Assembly (NCBI GenBank): GCA_944389105.1
Contig: CALXLD010000006.1
Coordinates: 62,001 to 126,000, forward strand
DNA: 64,000 nt
Source of the DNA: an uncultured Spirochaetaceae bacterium
GTDB taxonomy: Bacteria; Spirochaetota; Spirochaetia; Sphaerochaetales; Sphaerochaetaceae
Direction of reading: 5' to 3'
Made by a program: the position numbers and the translations under genes. This document shows positions 15,429-24,630 of this stretch, in pieces. The notes below the pieces were generated by a model. The model did no database searches, was not told the origin of the DNA, and saw nothing but the letters and a program-made list of their open reading frames with translations. Within the stretch, counting starts at the first letter, position 1; each line of letters starts with the position of its first letter.

Positions 15429-16730
15429 TTATTGATCAATAGCTTTCTCATCAAGAAGGAACTCTTCTATTCCGATATAGAATATTCCCTTCTCGTCATA
15501 CCATGGGATGATCCCATCTTTTACAACGACGATTTTCTTAAAGGAATCCCCAACCCTATTCAAGGAATTCGTCTCCTGTATTCTTTTTGCCTCATCATCG
15601 ACAGAAAGGGCAGACTGGATGTAATACCGCCTGTTTCCCCTGCTCGCAACGAAGTCAATCTCTAACTGGGTACGGATCTTCTTTCCATTTTCATCTTTTG
15701 AATTGTATTCAACTACACCGATATCAATATCAAAGCCTCTTGCTATAAGCTCATTGTAGATGATGTTCTCCATAATGTGATTCTCTTCCTGCTGCCTGAA
15801 ATTCAGCCTTGCATTGCGAAGTCCGACATCGGAGAAATAGTATTTAAGTGGTGTCTCTATATATTTCTTCCCCTTGATATCATATCGGCAAGCCTTCGAC
15901 AGGATAAAAGCATCTATGAAGCAATTGAGATATCTGCTGATCGTATTTGCATTAACCTGCACATGCTTGGCACTCTGGAAAGTATTCGAAAGCTTTGTCG
16001 GGTTTGTAAGCGAACCAACGGATGATGATATGATGTTCAGGAGATCCTCAAGAATGGATCTGTCATTCAGTATGCGGTTGCGCTCCAGGACATCCTTGAT
16101 ATACACGTTCTCAAAAAGGTCTCTGAGATACTTGCTTTTATCCTCATGATTCTTCAGATTTAGCACATATGGCATCCCTCCATATGTGAGATACTCCCTC
16201 CAGGCAAACCTTTTATCCCCGTCAAAGGCATCATAGAATTCCCTGTATGAGAGAGGAAGGACATGTATCTCATCGCCACGGCCTCTGAATTCTGTCAATA
16301 TGTCGGAAGAGAGCATGTGCGAATTGCTTCCAGTAACGTAGAGATCAGCATTCTTCAGCTTCATCAGTCCTAGTATGACATCGGTAAATCCGATTTTTGC
16401 CTCCTTATCATCAAGATAGGGATTCTGAATATCCTTTACGAACTGAATCTCATCAAGAAATACATAGAATCTCTCACTCTTATCAGAGACTTTGGTCCGT
16501 ATATATGCATCAAGCTCAAGCGGATTGCGGTATCTTGCGTTTGCAGCTTCATCCAGTGCAAGCTCGATAATATTTTCATCCGCAATTCCGATTGAGTTCA
16601 GATATGAATGATACAGATTAAAAAGCAGAAAAGACTTGCCGCACCTTCTGATGCCAGTGATCACTTTGACCATTCCGTTATCTTTCTTTGAAATGAGCTT
16701 ATCAAGATAATGTCTGCGTTCAATGATCAT
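15429..16730 (-). CDS. AAA family ATPase with DUF4143 (AAA_14)
   Basis: A 433-residue protein with Walker A GIRRCGKS at 26-33, Walker B YVFLDEIQ near 88-95, the sensor-like VTGSNSHML, and a C-terminal DUF4143 nuclease-like region containing YYFSDVGLRNARLNFRQ and an EIDF motif. Such genes are common in anaerobe accessory regions, often horizontally moved, and their role is unsettled. Two 23-bp repeats lie upstream. A 5'-truncated relative of the same subfamily sits at 38141-39061, and a more distant one at 36616-37785. Confidence 0.88.
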   Translation of the reverse strand: MIIERRHYLDKLISKKDNGMVKVITGIRRCGKSFLLFNLYHSYLNSIGIADENIIELALDEAANARYRNPLELDAYIRTKVSDKSERFYVFLDEIQFVKDIQNPYLDDKEAKIGFTDVILGLMKLKNADLYVTGSNSHMLSSDILTEFRGRGDEIHVLPLSYREFYDAFDGDKRFAWREYLTYGGMPYVLNLKNHEDKSKYLRDLFENVYIKDVLERNRILNDRSILEDLLNIISSSVGSLTNPTKLSNTFQSAKHVQVNANTISRYLNCFIDAFILSKACRYDIKGKKYIETPLKYYFSDVGLRNARLNFRQQEENHIMENIIYNELIARGFDIDIGVVEYNSKDENGKKIRTQLEIDFVASRGNRRYYIQSALSVDDEAKRIQETNSLNRVGDSFKKIVVVKDGIIPWYDEKGIFYIGIEEFLLDEKAIDQ

Positions 16731-16767
16731 TTTACAACCTCTCTACAAGTGACGTATTTTTGTATCA

Positions 16768-16864
16768 ATCCGCAATTTTGATTCGAGTTAATTGTATCAT
16801 ATCATTTCAGAAACACAAGATTACGAAATATTATATCACTTATCCGCATTTTTAATTCGACTTA
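16768..16864. repeat. Pair of 23-bp direct repeats upstream of the DUF4143 ATPase
   Basis: Copies at 16768-16790 and 16842-16864 agree at 20 of 23 positions (pattern ATCCGCA.TTTT.ATTCGA then TTA). They are 74 bp apart, start to start. The near copy is 38 bp upstream of the ATPase start, so they may be operators. The rest of 16731-17212 holds only the remnant at 16873. Confidence 0.5.
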
Positions 16865-16872
16865 CCCATTAG

Positions 16873-17067
16873 TACATCAAGATTGCTGCATGCCGCATCA
16901 AAGAACATGGTTTCTGGTTTGAATCAGACTGTACCAAATACTCGCTGCGCGGAGTGAAATACAGAGCACTATTTTACTCGGAGAGCATTACTGACAAATT
17001 ATCTATGACAGTGCAGGTTTCAGCTTACAGACAGAATCCGAAGAAGCAGTGCTTTTACAAGGAATAA
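16873..17067 (+). pseudogene. Coding-looking remnant, unidentified
   Basis: An open stretch of 64 codons directly after an in-frame TAG, with no start codon near its beginning. The translation (YIKIAACRIKEHGFWFESD... ending QNPKKQCFYKE) has protein-like composition and looks like the C-terminus of a lost gene. I do not recognise the family. Confidence 0.3.
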
Positions 17068-17212
17068 TCACACTTATTATAAGAGTGATACAAACGAAAA
17101 ACCTTTATAAATTCTGGCACTTTTCTATAAACGTTTTTCTGATTCTTATAGAAAAAGGCTGTTTCTTATAAAGATCAGGACTTTAATCGTCCTTAAGGAG
17201 AATAGCTATCTA

Positions 17213-17638
17213 TCAGTAATAAACAGCAATGGTTTCACCGCAGAGAATCGAAACCGCTTCCCCTTCTCCTGTATGACTTCGGGAAATAGAAACAGAAAAA
17301 GGGAATCCATTTATAATACCACCTAGGACATCATCAATAACTGAAACAACCACAGAGAAATCTCCGAAAGTAAAATACATTGATTCATCCCCCGCCCTAT
17401 CAATCTGAAGAGTTCTAGGGAACTCAGTAAGGAAGAGGGATGAAAGCGCATTCCGGCTGCTGCTGTCAGTCTCCCACTCCGTTCCATCAAGGGCAATCAC
17501 TATTTCCCTGATATCCTCCGGATCGGTTAATGCAGCTCCGGCTTCTGACAGATAGATAAAAGCAAAAGCAATCAGGAATGTAAGAAAAGCAGAAATTATG
17601 ATAGCAGCAATAAGCTTTGTACGCGTGCTAAGAGACAT
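17213..17638 (-). CDS. Small single-pass membrane protein, unknown
   Basis: A protein of 141 residues (from ATG 17638; ATG 17656 would add six) with one strong membrane segment at about residues 9-31, then an extracytoplasmic region rich in Ser, Asp and Glu. No family is recognised. The start lies inside the end of the upstream lipoprotein gene, so the two are translationally coupled and probably act together in the envelope. Confidence 0.6.
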   Translation of the reverse strand: MSLSTRTKLIAAIIISAFLTFLIAFAFIYLSEAGAALTDPEDIREIVIALDGTEWETDSSSRNALSSLFLTEFPRTLQIDRAGDESMYFTFGDFSVVVSVIDDVLGGIINGFPFSVSISRSHTGEGEAVSILCGETIAVYY

Positions 17639-17948
17639 ATACAAGCATTGGGGCATTAGGGATGGAAAATGTTATACATGACGGGGAAACAAGAACCGAG
17701 ATACTCTGCATATAGAAGATCTCCCCATCGACAATTTCGCATGAGACATCCCCTATAACGATAGTATCTCCAGAGCATGTTATCTTCTGGATATCATCAA
17801 AGAAATAAATACTGGGATCACCGGACTGAAGGGTATACTCAACAACCTCATCCTGAGGTTTTATTATACCTGGCACATAATCAAAAAGACCTGAATAATC
17901 ACAGGAAACGAACAGCAAGGACAAAAACAGATAAACTAAGACTTTCAA
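17628..17948 (-). CDS. Small putative lipoprotein
   Basis: A 106-residue protein with a signal peptide ending in a lipobox (LFVSC, Cys16), so it should be lipid-anchored. The mature part is beta-rich with three further Cys. No family is recognised. It overlaps the next gene on the same strand by about 10 bp. Confidence 0.65.
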   Translation of the reverse strand: MKVLVYLFLSLLFVSCDYSGLFDYVPGIIKPQDEVVEYTLQSGDPSIYFFDDIQKITCSGDTIVIGDVSCEIVDGEIFYMQSISVLVSPSCITFSIPNAPMLVYVS

Positions 17949-18100
17949 GAAAACCTCTCCTTTTCTGAAAGCATCAAAGCAATATCAGGAAATGGGGAGA
18001 GCAATAATATCAAATTTATGCTGCACGCTATTTAAGTATGTCAGAATTCATTATCCCAGAAACTCTTATTAACTCCCTGGAAACATGGTAATATTCATAT

Positions 18101-18472
18101 ATGAAGCGTCTTTCCTTCTTTCTGGTAACAGTTCTATCGATTTTCATCTCCTGCGGATATACCGCAATAAGTCCGATTCCTGACTGGCTTGCAGAAAACT
18201 GGGATGTTTACAACGAAGAAGGAAATATCATCGGATACGCAGAAATAGATAGTACAAAAATTGAATTTACGATTTATGATACCGAAAGAGTCACTTTCGA
18301 TCTGATTGAAATAATGAATGAAAATTTTGGATGGACTGAAGGAACAGACACTTCATATACAGTCTTCTTAGACTACAGGAGCTGGGTTTCCTTCATTCTG
18401 TACGAAGAATACATTGCAGTAGAAACAGAAACAAGCGGAATGAATAATACAATGACACTCAGGGTGTCCTAA
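18101..18472 (+). CDS. Small putative lipoprotein
   Basis: A 123-residue protein with a signal peptide ending in the lipobox IFISC (Cys18) followed by an acidic, aromatic-rich mature part. The function is unknown. TAATAT lies only 6 bp before the ATG, with TTATTA 17 bp further upstream and no ribosome site, so the message may be leaderless. Its end overlaps the end of the convergent subunit operon by 14 bp. Confidence 0.65.
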   Translation: MKRLSFFLVTVLSIFISCGYTAISPIPDWLAENWDVYNEEGNIIGYAEIDSTKIEFTIYDTERVTFDLIEIMNENFGWTEGTDTSYTVFLDYRSWVSFILYEEYIAVETETSGMNNTMTLRVS

Positions 18473-19109
18473 GTGTCATTACAACATATCCGCTATACTG
18501 CCCTGTAGAAAGCCCCGCCTCAGGTGGAGTGAAAGTACAATTAAGGACAACTCCGCCTTTCAAAGGAATAGAGTCAGGTTCTGGCTTGTGATACTCATTA
18601 ACAGATCCAAAAAGATAAATAGTACGTTGAAGAGAAGTCAATGAACTAGAAGAAGGTGCCGTTATTCCTCCTTTCGATGATGGTCCAGCTCCTACCGCTG
18701 TCCCAAGTGAAACATTGAAATTATAACTTTTATCCCCGCTATCCCCAGTACCTTCAACAAATGAAAGCATATACCCTGAATCAGGATTCCCCGTTCCATC
18801 TATAAAGGAAACAAACAGCTGAAACTGCTCTTCATATATATTCCAGGCAACACCAATCCCTGCCGAAAGGGAACCAGTTCCAGTATAAATATAGGGATCG
18901 AAATTAAAAGAGCTAACAGTATCAGGAAGCCCTGCAGAAGTGGTAAGAGAGGCTGTAATATCGCTAGGAGAAACGAATTGGAAATCTGACACGCCGGTCT
19001 TTACAAAAACCAGATCAAAAGAAGCACTGGGGAGAGTTTCTGTATCCGCAGCATTCAGAGAAACCAGAATAAATGAAACTATAAGGAAAATTATAAATAC
19101 TCTCTTCAT
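18459..19109 (-). CDS. Secreted beta-rich subunit, pilin-like (operon gene 13)
   Basis: A 216-residue protein with a cleavable signal peptide (about 20 residues) and a beta-strand-rich mature chain ending in an alternating hydrophobic strand (GYVVMTLRTP). That ending, shared in pattern by all its upstream neighbours, resembles the last strand of spore-coat-U/archaic chaperone-usher pilins. The start overlaps the preceding subunit stop (ATGA). It is the last gene of the operon. Its function as a structural subunit is inferred from context. Confidence 0.55.
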   Translation of the reverse strand: MKRVFIIFLIVSFILVSLNAADTETLPSASFDLVFVKTGVSDFQFVSPSDITASLTTSAGLPDTVSSFNFDPYIYTGTGSLSAGIGVAWNIYEEQFQLFVSFIDGTGNPDSGYMLSFVEGTGDSGDKSYNFNVSLGTAVGAGPSSKGGITAPSSSSLTSLQRTIYLFGSVNEYHKPEPDSIPLKGGVVLNCTFTPPEAGLSTGQYSGYVVMTLRTP

Positions 19110-19627
19110 GATTCAACCTGCAATTTCAATGTAATGGTACCGGTGTAATCCTTGCTCCAATCAATTCCGGAAAGCGAGGAATTAACTAATTCAATCCTGA
19201 ATGGAACAGAATTCGATCTTATTGGATTTTCACCCTGCTCATCCGCATAAATTGTCGTTGTTCTTCCACACTTCAGATTTCCTCTTCTATCAGTCCATGT
19301 AATTGACATCTGATTACCATTCTGCCCTTTTCCTTGTAATGAGGTTGCCTCAGCCGTAAGACTGACTTTATCCGTTGTGAATATCTGCCAGTATATTCTA
19401 TGAGATGCCGTTACGATACGCTCATTCGCTTCATCGTATGTGAATGTAATGTTTCCTTCCAGTTCTGCAGGCTTTATCGAATCAGAGTCACCTACATACT
19501 CATCTGTAAAACCAAAATTGGCAACGAGACCTGAAACAAATGAAACTGTTGCCAGACGATAACGATCAGCACTCCAGAGAGGAGAAAGAACAAGAATAAA
19601 CAAGATACCTAATATAACCTTTTTCAT
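19106..19627 (-). CDS. Secreted beta-rich subunit, pilin-like (operon gene 12)
   Basis: A 173-residue protein with a signal peptide ending near Ala20 (PLWSA) and a C-terminal strand TGTITLKLQVES. The mature part has an AYWQIF-like aromatic strand (RIYWQIFTTDKVSL) also seen as VYWEIL, AYWSV or VYYQIL in its siblings, the best internal sign that these subunits are homologous. It overlaps the next gene by 4 bp. Confidence 0.55.
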   Translation of the reverse strand: MKKVILGILFILVLSPLWSADRYRLATVSFVSGLVANFGFTDEYVGDSDSIKPAELEGNITFTYDEANERIVTASHRIYWQIFTTDKVSLTAEATSLQGKGQNGNQMSITWTDRRGNLKCGRTTTIYADEQGENPIRSNSVPFRIELVNSSLSGIDWSKDYTGTITLKLQVES

Positions 19628-19638
19628 TCCATCCTTCC

Positions 19639-20208
19639 TTAATTCATCACCACATACAGCTTCATATTCGTTGTATAGCTTCCTGAATATGAAACATCAG
19701 TCATATCCACAGAACCGACGCTTAATGTAAGAGGGACGAATCCTGATTCATGAAGCGGCTCTTCGGTAAGATTTCTGGCCATTATCTGACGCCCTTCAGT
19801 GCTATCAGAAGAAATACTATTTCCATTTCCCCATGACACAGTCACAGGAATACTTACATCTGAACTGTCATTCGCCAATGGCCCAGTCAGCGAAAGATAA
19901 AGAAAAAAGCTATTCACCCCTGTCACATTCCAATATGCATTCACACTCTGTTCGCTGATAGTAACTTCCCCATTCGCAGCAACAACTGGTGTGAAAACAA
20001 TTTCCGGCTCAGTAACAATATCTCCAGATATGGAAGTTGAATTGGTAAATCCGAATTCATAACTCTCAAAGTCATCCAAATCTAGAACCATATTTATGGA
20101 ATCCGTTGCAGATTCACCAGCCTTATTCCAGTCTTCAGTTGTTACCGTTACAGCACCGACAGGAAATACAAGCATGAACGAAATCAAAAAGATGAATAGC
20201 TTTCTCAT
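19639..20208 (-). CDS. Secreted beta-rich subunit, pilin-like (operon gene 11)
   Basis: A 189-residue protein with a signal peptide (cleavage about residue 19, PVGA) and the shared central strand AYWNVTGVNSFFLYLSL followed by a substituted-Gly segment. It ends in MKLYVVMN after the SGSY turn. It is 11 bp from the gene before and 7 bp from the one upstream. Confidence 0.55.
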   Translation of the reverse strand: MRKLFIFLISFMLVFPVGAVTVTTEDWNKAGESATDSINMVLDLDDFESYEFGFTNSTSISGDIVTEPEIVFTPVVAANGEVTISEQSVNAYWNVTGVNSFFLYLSLTGPLANDSSDVSIPVTVSWGNGNSISSDSTEGRQIMARNLTEEPLHESGFVPLTLSVGSVDMTDVSYSGSYTTNMKLYVVMN

Positions 20209-20215
20209 TCCACCC

Positions 20216-20848
20216 TCAGGCTCCTGCTCCTACAGACTCTACCGTAACAGTAATTTTCGCACTATAATTATCTGCAGGTTTCTCAAGATAACTAGCTGTC
20301 TCCATCTCCAGCTTGATGCTGTCAAATTTTGAGTAACTTGTTGTACCTGTATGAGGATATGTAACTGAAGTATATGATGCCCCATCTTCAGTTCCTCCTA
20401 TTGATAATGCAGTATCTCCTTCCGCATTGCTTACTTCCCAGTCCAGAAAACCACCAGAAGTTCCAGCTAAAGCCTTAGTAGACACCGTGATATTATAGCT
20501 ATTCGCTGACTGTATCTGATAGAAAAGATAGACATCTTCTGCAAGATATGCAGTACCTACGACATGATCACCCACTGGAGCATCTGTGACAGGAGTCAGT
20601 TTTGCAGAAGTAACCGGTGTATTAGGCGCTGAAATACTTCCGACATCTGTGCTCGAAAAGCCTACTACAATCTTCTCTGGAGTATTATCTCCTGATTTTA
20701 AATTCAATGATACAGGAAGCTTTGCACCATCGCCAGAAGTAAAAGACGAGCCTGCTGTTGTAGAATCATAAACTCCAGTAACAATATTCTCCGCATAGAC
20801 ACTGGCTGCCATAGTGAGAACCAATAACAAAACAACAACCTTTTTCAT
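20216..20848 (-). CDS. Secreted beta-rich subunit, pilin-like (operon gene 10)
   Basis: A 210-residue protein with a signal peptide ending ASVYA, the shared LFYQIQSANSYNITVST strand and the C-terminal block YSAKITVTVESVGAGA. It is Ser/Thr/Gly-rich and has no Cys after the signal, so there is no disulfide of the classical type 1 pilin kind. It is most similar by eye to the 21953-22564 subunit. Confidence 0.57.
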   Translation of the reverse strand: MKKVVVLLLVLTMAASVYAENIVTGVYDSTTAGSSFTSGDGAKLPVSLNLKSGDNTPEKIVVGFSSTDVGSISAPNTPVTSAKLTPVTDAPVGDHVVGTAYLAEDVYLFYQIQSANSYNITVSTKALAGTSGGFLDWEVSNAEGDTALSIGGTEDGASYTSVTYPHTGTTSYSKFDSIKLEMETASYLEKPADNYSAKITVTVESVGAGA

Positions 20849-20856
20849 ATACCCTT

Positions 20857-21390
20857 CTACGAAATAGTTATAGTAACGATAATATCTGCTGAATAAACTC
20901 CAGCAGGTTTGAATCTATAATCTTCAGTACTGATAGAAAGACTTCTCTCACCAGTACTCGATTCTCCAATTGTATTTACTGTTCCTAAATCAAAAGGATT
21001 ATCAGGAGTAACACTTCCTTCTTTCACACTTTTGTCAAAAACATCTACTGTCCAATCAATGGTGCTCTGTGTTCCAGTTATTGAAAGAAGCCCTGATAAG
21101 CTCAATTTAAGATCAATTGCAACAGGTGCTAATATTTCCCAATACAAATCTGCCTTCCCTGTTGCTATGCCATTATCAATATTGAGGTCCAGATCCAGTC
21201 TAGGAGTATCCTCTTCCGTCCTGAACCCGACTTTAATATCAAGCAGACTGCTGAATGAAAGGGAAAGCTGAGTAACTGCAGCATCGTTTGCATGTATTTC
21301 TTTCCCGGAAAAAGATCCCATTGATTCTTCTGCAGATAAAGAGGAAAGCATCAATAAAGATAACAGACAAGCCAGCAAAATCTTTTTCAT
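20857..21390 (-). CDS. Secreted beta-rich subunit, pilin-like (operon gene 9)
   Basis: A 177-residue protein from ATG 21390, chosen over GTG 21396 because a GGGGGAG site precedes it. It has a signal peptide, the shared DLYWEILAPVAIDLKLSL strand, and ends YSADIIVTITIS. The ribosome site lies inside the stop region of the upstream gene. Confidence 0.55.
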   Translation of the reverse strand: MKKILLACLLSLLMLSSLSAEESMGSFSGKEIHANDAAVTQLSLSFSSLLDIKVGFRTEEDTPRLDLDLNIDNGIATGKADLYWEILAPVAIDLKLSLSGLLSITGTQSTIDWTVDVFDKSVKEGSVTPDNPFDLGTVNTIGESSTGERSLSISTEDYRFKPAGVYSADIIVTITIS

Positions 21391-21392
21391 TG

Positions 21393-21938
21393 TCACTCCC
21401 CCCTTATCCCCAGAGTTATTGAACCTGAATACAGACCTGGGTTCAGTTCATCCCAATCTTCGGTTTCTATGTTTATTTCAACCACACCACTAGACGATAT
21501 CCCCTGATTTACCGGGTCGTGGGTATAGATGAGCTTTGAATCATAAGAATCATCCGCACTGATTTCCATAATCTCATCAGAGCGATCATATTCAGAATCC
21601 CATACACCCCTCCAATTCCAGATAGACCCCATGTTCATCAGAGGAGTTCCAGAAAGCTCCAGTTCAAAAGATTCAACAGAAGAAACAGACCAATATGCAT
21701 ATACGGTGGCACTACCATGAAGAAAGTTTCCAGTATTCTGAATCTCAAGATCCACCTCTTCCTCCTGCTCTGACAGGCGAAGCAAAGGAGAAGCTGTCAA
21801 TCCAAATACCCTGAAATCATGATTGCTCTCAGCAACATTGAAATGCATCTCAAGAGTAATAGGTGCTGCAATATTCTCCGATGCTATCGGATACAGGAAA
21901 ATAAACAATGGAACTAACAATAGTGCCAGCCGTCTCAT
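21393..21938 (-). CDS. Secreted beta-rich subunit, pilin-like (operon gene 8)
   Basis: A 181-residue protein with signal peptide (about 20 residues), the shared AYWSVSSVESFELELSG strand, then WNWRGVWDSE, an aromatic motif also seen as NWTGEWYAK in the next subunit. It ends YSGSITLGIRGE. Confidence 0.55.
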   Translation of the reverse strand: MRRLALLLVPLFIFLYPIASENIAAPITLEMHFNVAESNHDFRVFGLTASPLLRLSEQEEEVDLEIQNTGNFLHGSATVYAYWSVSSVESFELELSGTPLMNMGSIWNWRGVWDSEYDRSDEIMEISADDSYDSKLIYTHDPVNQGISSSGVVEINIETEDWDELNPGLYSGSITLGIRGE

Positions 21939-21952
21939 ATTGATATCCTCTA

Positions 21953-22564
21953 TCAGCCCTGACCACCACCAGCTGCTTGTGGAGTACCTTCAGTAATTGT
22001 CAGAGTAAGTGTTGCTGAATAATCTTTAGCAGCCTTTCCTGAAGCATCATCAGTTGTAATATTTACAGGGATTGAACCATAGGAACCTGTTGCAACTGAT
22101 GGTGTATGTGTATATACCGTTTTAGCACCATAAGTATCAGCACTTGAAAGAGTTGTCTCTGTATTAACCTCCTCATCACTGGCCTTTGCATACCATTCAC
22201 CAGTCCAGTTGATAGGATCAACACCGTCGGCTTTCAACTCTTCTCCAGAAAGAGTAAGATATACCGCCTCATTACTAAGAATCTGGTAATAAACGTATAC
22301 AGTGCCTGTTGCTATAAGAGAAGTATCATTTTTTGAATCTTTAAGATCCAAACTTTCTGCTTCTGAAACAGATGAACCTGCAGTTACTTCTGTATTATCT
22401 GTAGTAAATCCAACCTTATAAACAGGTGTAAAAATATCATCACCGCCTGAAGAAAGGTTCAGATTGACTTCAAAGGTTTCACTGTTACCAACTGAAGTTA
22501 TAGCCGCAAACAACATTCCTGCTGATATCAGCAGAATTCCGACAAGAACAAAAACTTTTTTCAT
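21953..22564 (-). CDS. Secreted beta-rich subunit, pilin-like (operon gene 7)
   Basis: A 203-residue protein with a signal peptide ending MLFA, the shared VYVYYQILSNEAVYLTLSG strand, INWTGEWYAK, and the C-terminal YSATLTLTITEG. This ending is the closest in the cluster to the terminal strand of archaic (CsuA/B-like) pilins. No Cys occurs in the mature chain. Confidence 0.58.
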   Translation of the reverse strand: MKKVFVLVGILLISAGMLFAAITSVGNSETFEVNLNLSSGGDDIFTPVYKVGFTTDNTEVTAGSSVSEAESLDLKDSKNDTSLIATGTVYVYYQILSNEAVYLTLSGEELKADGVDPINWTGEWYAKASDEEVNTETTLSSADTYGAKTVYTHTPSVATGSYGSIPVNITTDDASGKAAKDYSATLTLTITEGTPQAAGGGQG

Positions 22565-22578
22565 TCCCCACCTCGCAA

Positions 22579-23148
22579 TTAATTATTTTCCAGAAGCTCA
22601 ATACTGAGCTCAGCTGCATATTCGCCAGGCAATACAGAACCTGAAATGTCCCAGTAAAACCTGATATCGACTACAGGAACAGCCAGACGTTCTCCTGCAG
22701 ATGGTATATATACCCTTACAGAATCCGAATCCTGATCTTCAAAAATCTGGATATCGTCATCTGCATCTTCACTACGTTCAAATTCCATCCAGAAAGGAAT
22801 GGAATCACCAAATGGTTCCCCATTCAGCGTCATATCTCCCATATTGAAATTGAGAATCACATCATATGCCTTGGATGAATTTCCGTAATAAAGAAGGGTT
22901 ATCTCACGATAGCCGAAGTTATCTTCTACAATCCCGATCGGAAACACCCATGAATCCAGCAGCTGATGCTGTTCATTCTCTGAATCAATTTCAAAAACAA
23001 AACGATCTAGCCTGACAGCTTCAGGAGGAAATTCAACTCCGAAATCCTCTGGGACTATCGCATTAAGCGTCATAGACTCATTGCCCACAGCCCAAAGAGA
23101 AACAAGAGAGAAAATAGAAATAAAAACAATCAGCAGAAACTTTCTCAT
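22579..23148 (-). CDS. Secreted beta-rich subunit (operon gene 6)
   Basis: A 189-residue protein with a signal peptide ending SLWA, a very acidic mature chain with many Asp/Glu, and a terminal strand YAAELSIELLENN. It is more divergent than its downstream neighbours, lacking the clear YW-I strand, but holds FYWDISGSVLPGEYA near the end. It could be a minor or adaptor subunit. Confidence 0.52.
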   Translation of the reverse strand: MRKFLLIVFISIFSLVSLWAVGNESMTLNAIVPEDFGVEFPPEAVRLDRFVFEIDSENEQHQLLDSWVFPIGIVEDNFGYREITLLYYGNSSKAYDVILNFNMGDMTLNGEPFGDSIPFWMEFERSEDADDDIQIFEDQDSDSVRVYIPSAGERLAVPVVDIRFYWDISGSVLPGEYAAELSIELLENN

Positions 23149-23157
23149 ATTCCCCTC

Positions 23158-24630
23158 CTATTCCTCTGCTATGACATGGACATATATATCGCCAATATAT
23201 CTGCCAGCAGCCATAAGATCTGTCTGGGGCATAACCTCCACCCAGACTTCCCCATCGAAACTGTGATAGTGGTAATATTGAACTGGATGATACGTTCCTC
23301 CAGAATAAGAATCCGATCGAGATTTTTCATTATTACATTTAGTCTTTATGAAATCAGAGGAACCACCAACCGCTGTTACCGGCGAAAAATCATAAGCATC
23401 TTCATTACCTGTGAATTCAACGTACTGATTCGACCCATCTGTATCTTCTACATAAACCATAAACGGGTTGCTGTTATATTCATCAGCCTCACTACCTGCT
23501 GAAACATGATACATCCTGAATATATTTGAATCTGAATTACTCCATGGATCTGGACTTGCAGACAGGAATAACCAGGTTTTATTTACATCTTCAGTTACAT
23601 CACCTATCTGGTCACCATGCCCAAAATTATATAGATACGAAATATCTGCAACTTTTACAGGTTCTATATAATCTGGGTTAAGATTAATATTCTGAGACTC
23701 TGTAGTTGTACTTATATAAAGACTTCCAACTGATTCTGCAGGAGCTTCAAATGAACAATAGCCTGAGAAAGGAATAGTAATAGTTCTATTAACCGATATA
23801 CTAGAAGTATATTCATCTTCCCAAGGGGATGTTGGAGAACCTACAGATGTACAGCCTCGCCTTTGCACTGTATATTCAAGATTCCATTCCATGTGAATAG
23901 TGACTTCTGCAGTGTAATCAGTTGCATCGGAAAGTGGGTAATAGACATTATTGTAAGTAACACCGTTATCATCCATTTCTCCTGGCAGCCCGATAATCAG
24001 GTCAAACCAAATATTAATATATTCCTTGTCTGGGCTGTCTCCGAATTTTATTTCATGAGGTGACGGATTATCAACAAGAATAAAATCTCTGTTAATCTTG
24101 CCTGTACCACCTGCTCCTGGGTTGTCCACAGATTCATAATTAGGTATCAGATACAATACAAATGGCCTTTTATAAGATGTATCAGACTGGGAAACGAACA
24201 TGAAATCACTAGGACAATCAATAGTCACTGTAATTTCACTATCAGAATAATTCCATATAACACGTTGTTGATAATGATTCAAAAAGCTACCAGAAACATC
24301 GTCGTCCGTGTAATGATCATTTGTATATAGCCCTTCCGCAATTCCATGGGCAATCATTTGATAACTGTAATAGAAGCCCGGTGTATCACCTGTTGTATCA
24401 TTAGGCTCCTCAATATCAGCACCCCATGCAATAGTCTTTTGCCCTTCTCGCATTGGATAATAGTTTTTTTCATCTCTTAGGTTTATATCCGACCACCCAT
24501 CATAAGGATATAAAGCAAATATCATCTGATTTTCGATATAAGCATGGAGTTTTTCCTCACCTGTTTCAGCCTCCAGCAATGAGGAAATACAAATTAATAT
24601 AAATACAAAAATGATTATATTTTTCTTCAT
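23158..24630 (-). CDS. Large secreted subunit, candidate tip adhesin (operon gene 5)
   Basis: A 490-residue protein, more than twice the size of its neighbours, with a signal peptide (cleavage about residue 21) and an aromatic, Asp/Asn-rich mature chain ending YIGDIYVHVIAEE. In chaperone-usher systems a two-domain subunit of this size next to the usher is often the tip adhesin; that role is inferred from size and position. Its start shares 1 bp (TAATG) with the upstream stop. I see no known adhesin motif. Confidence 0.55.
   Translation of the reverse strand: MKKNIIIFVFILICISSLLEAETGEEKLHAYIENQMIFALYPYDGWSDINLRDEKNYYPMREGQKTIAWGADIEEPNDTTGDTPGFYYSYQMIAHGIAEGLYTNDHYTDDDVSGSFLNHYQQRVIWNYSDSEITVTIDCPSDFMFVSQSDTSYKRPFVLYLIPNYESVDNPGAGGTGKINRDFILVDNPSPHEIKFGDSPDKEYINIWFDLIIGLPGEMDDNGVTYNNVYYPLSDATDYTAEVTIHMEWNLEYTVQRRGCTSVGSPTSPWEDEYTSSISVNRTITIPFSGYCSFEAPAESVGSLYISTTTESQNINLNPDYIEPVKVADISYLYNFGHGDQIGDVTEDVNKTWLFLSASPDPWSNSDSNIFRMYHVSAGSEADEYNSNPFMVYVEDTDGSNQYVEFTGNEDAYDFSPVTAVGGSSDFIKTKCNNEKSRSDSYSGGTYHPVQYYHYHSFDGEVWVEVMPQTDLMAAGRYIGDIYVHVIAEE

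Noticed and set aside
15304..15432. 42-codon ORF beginning inside the palindrome after the MFS gene
   Set aside because: No ribosome site and no recognisable family; it overlaps the end of the ATPase gene on the other strand.
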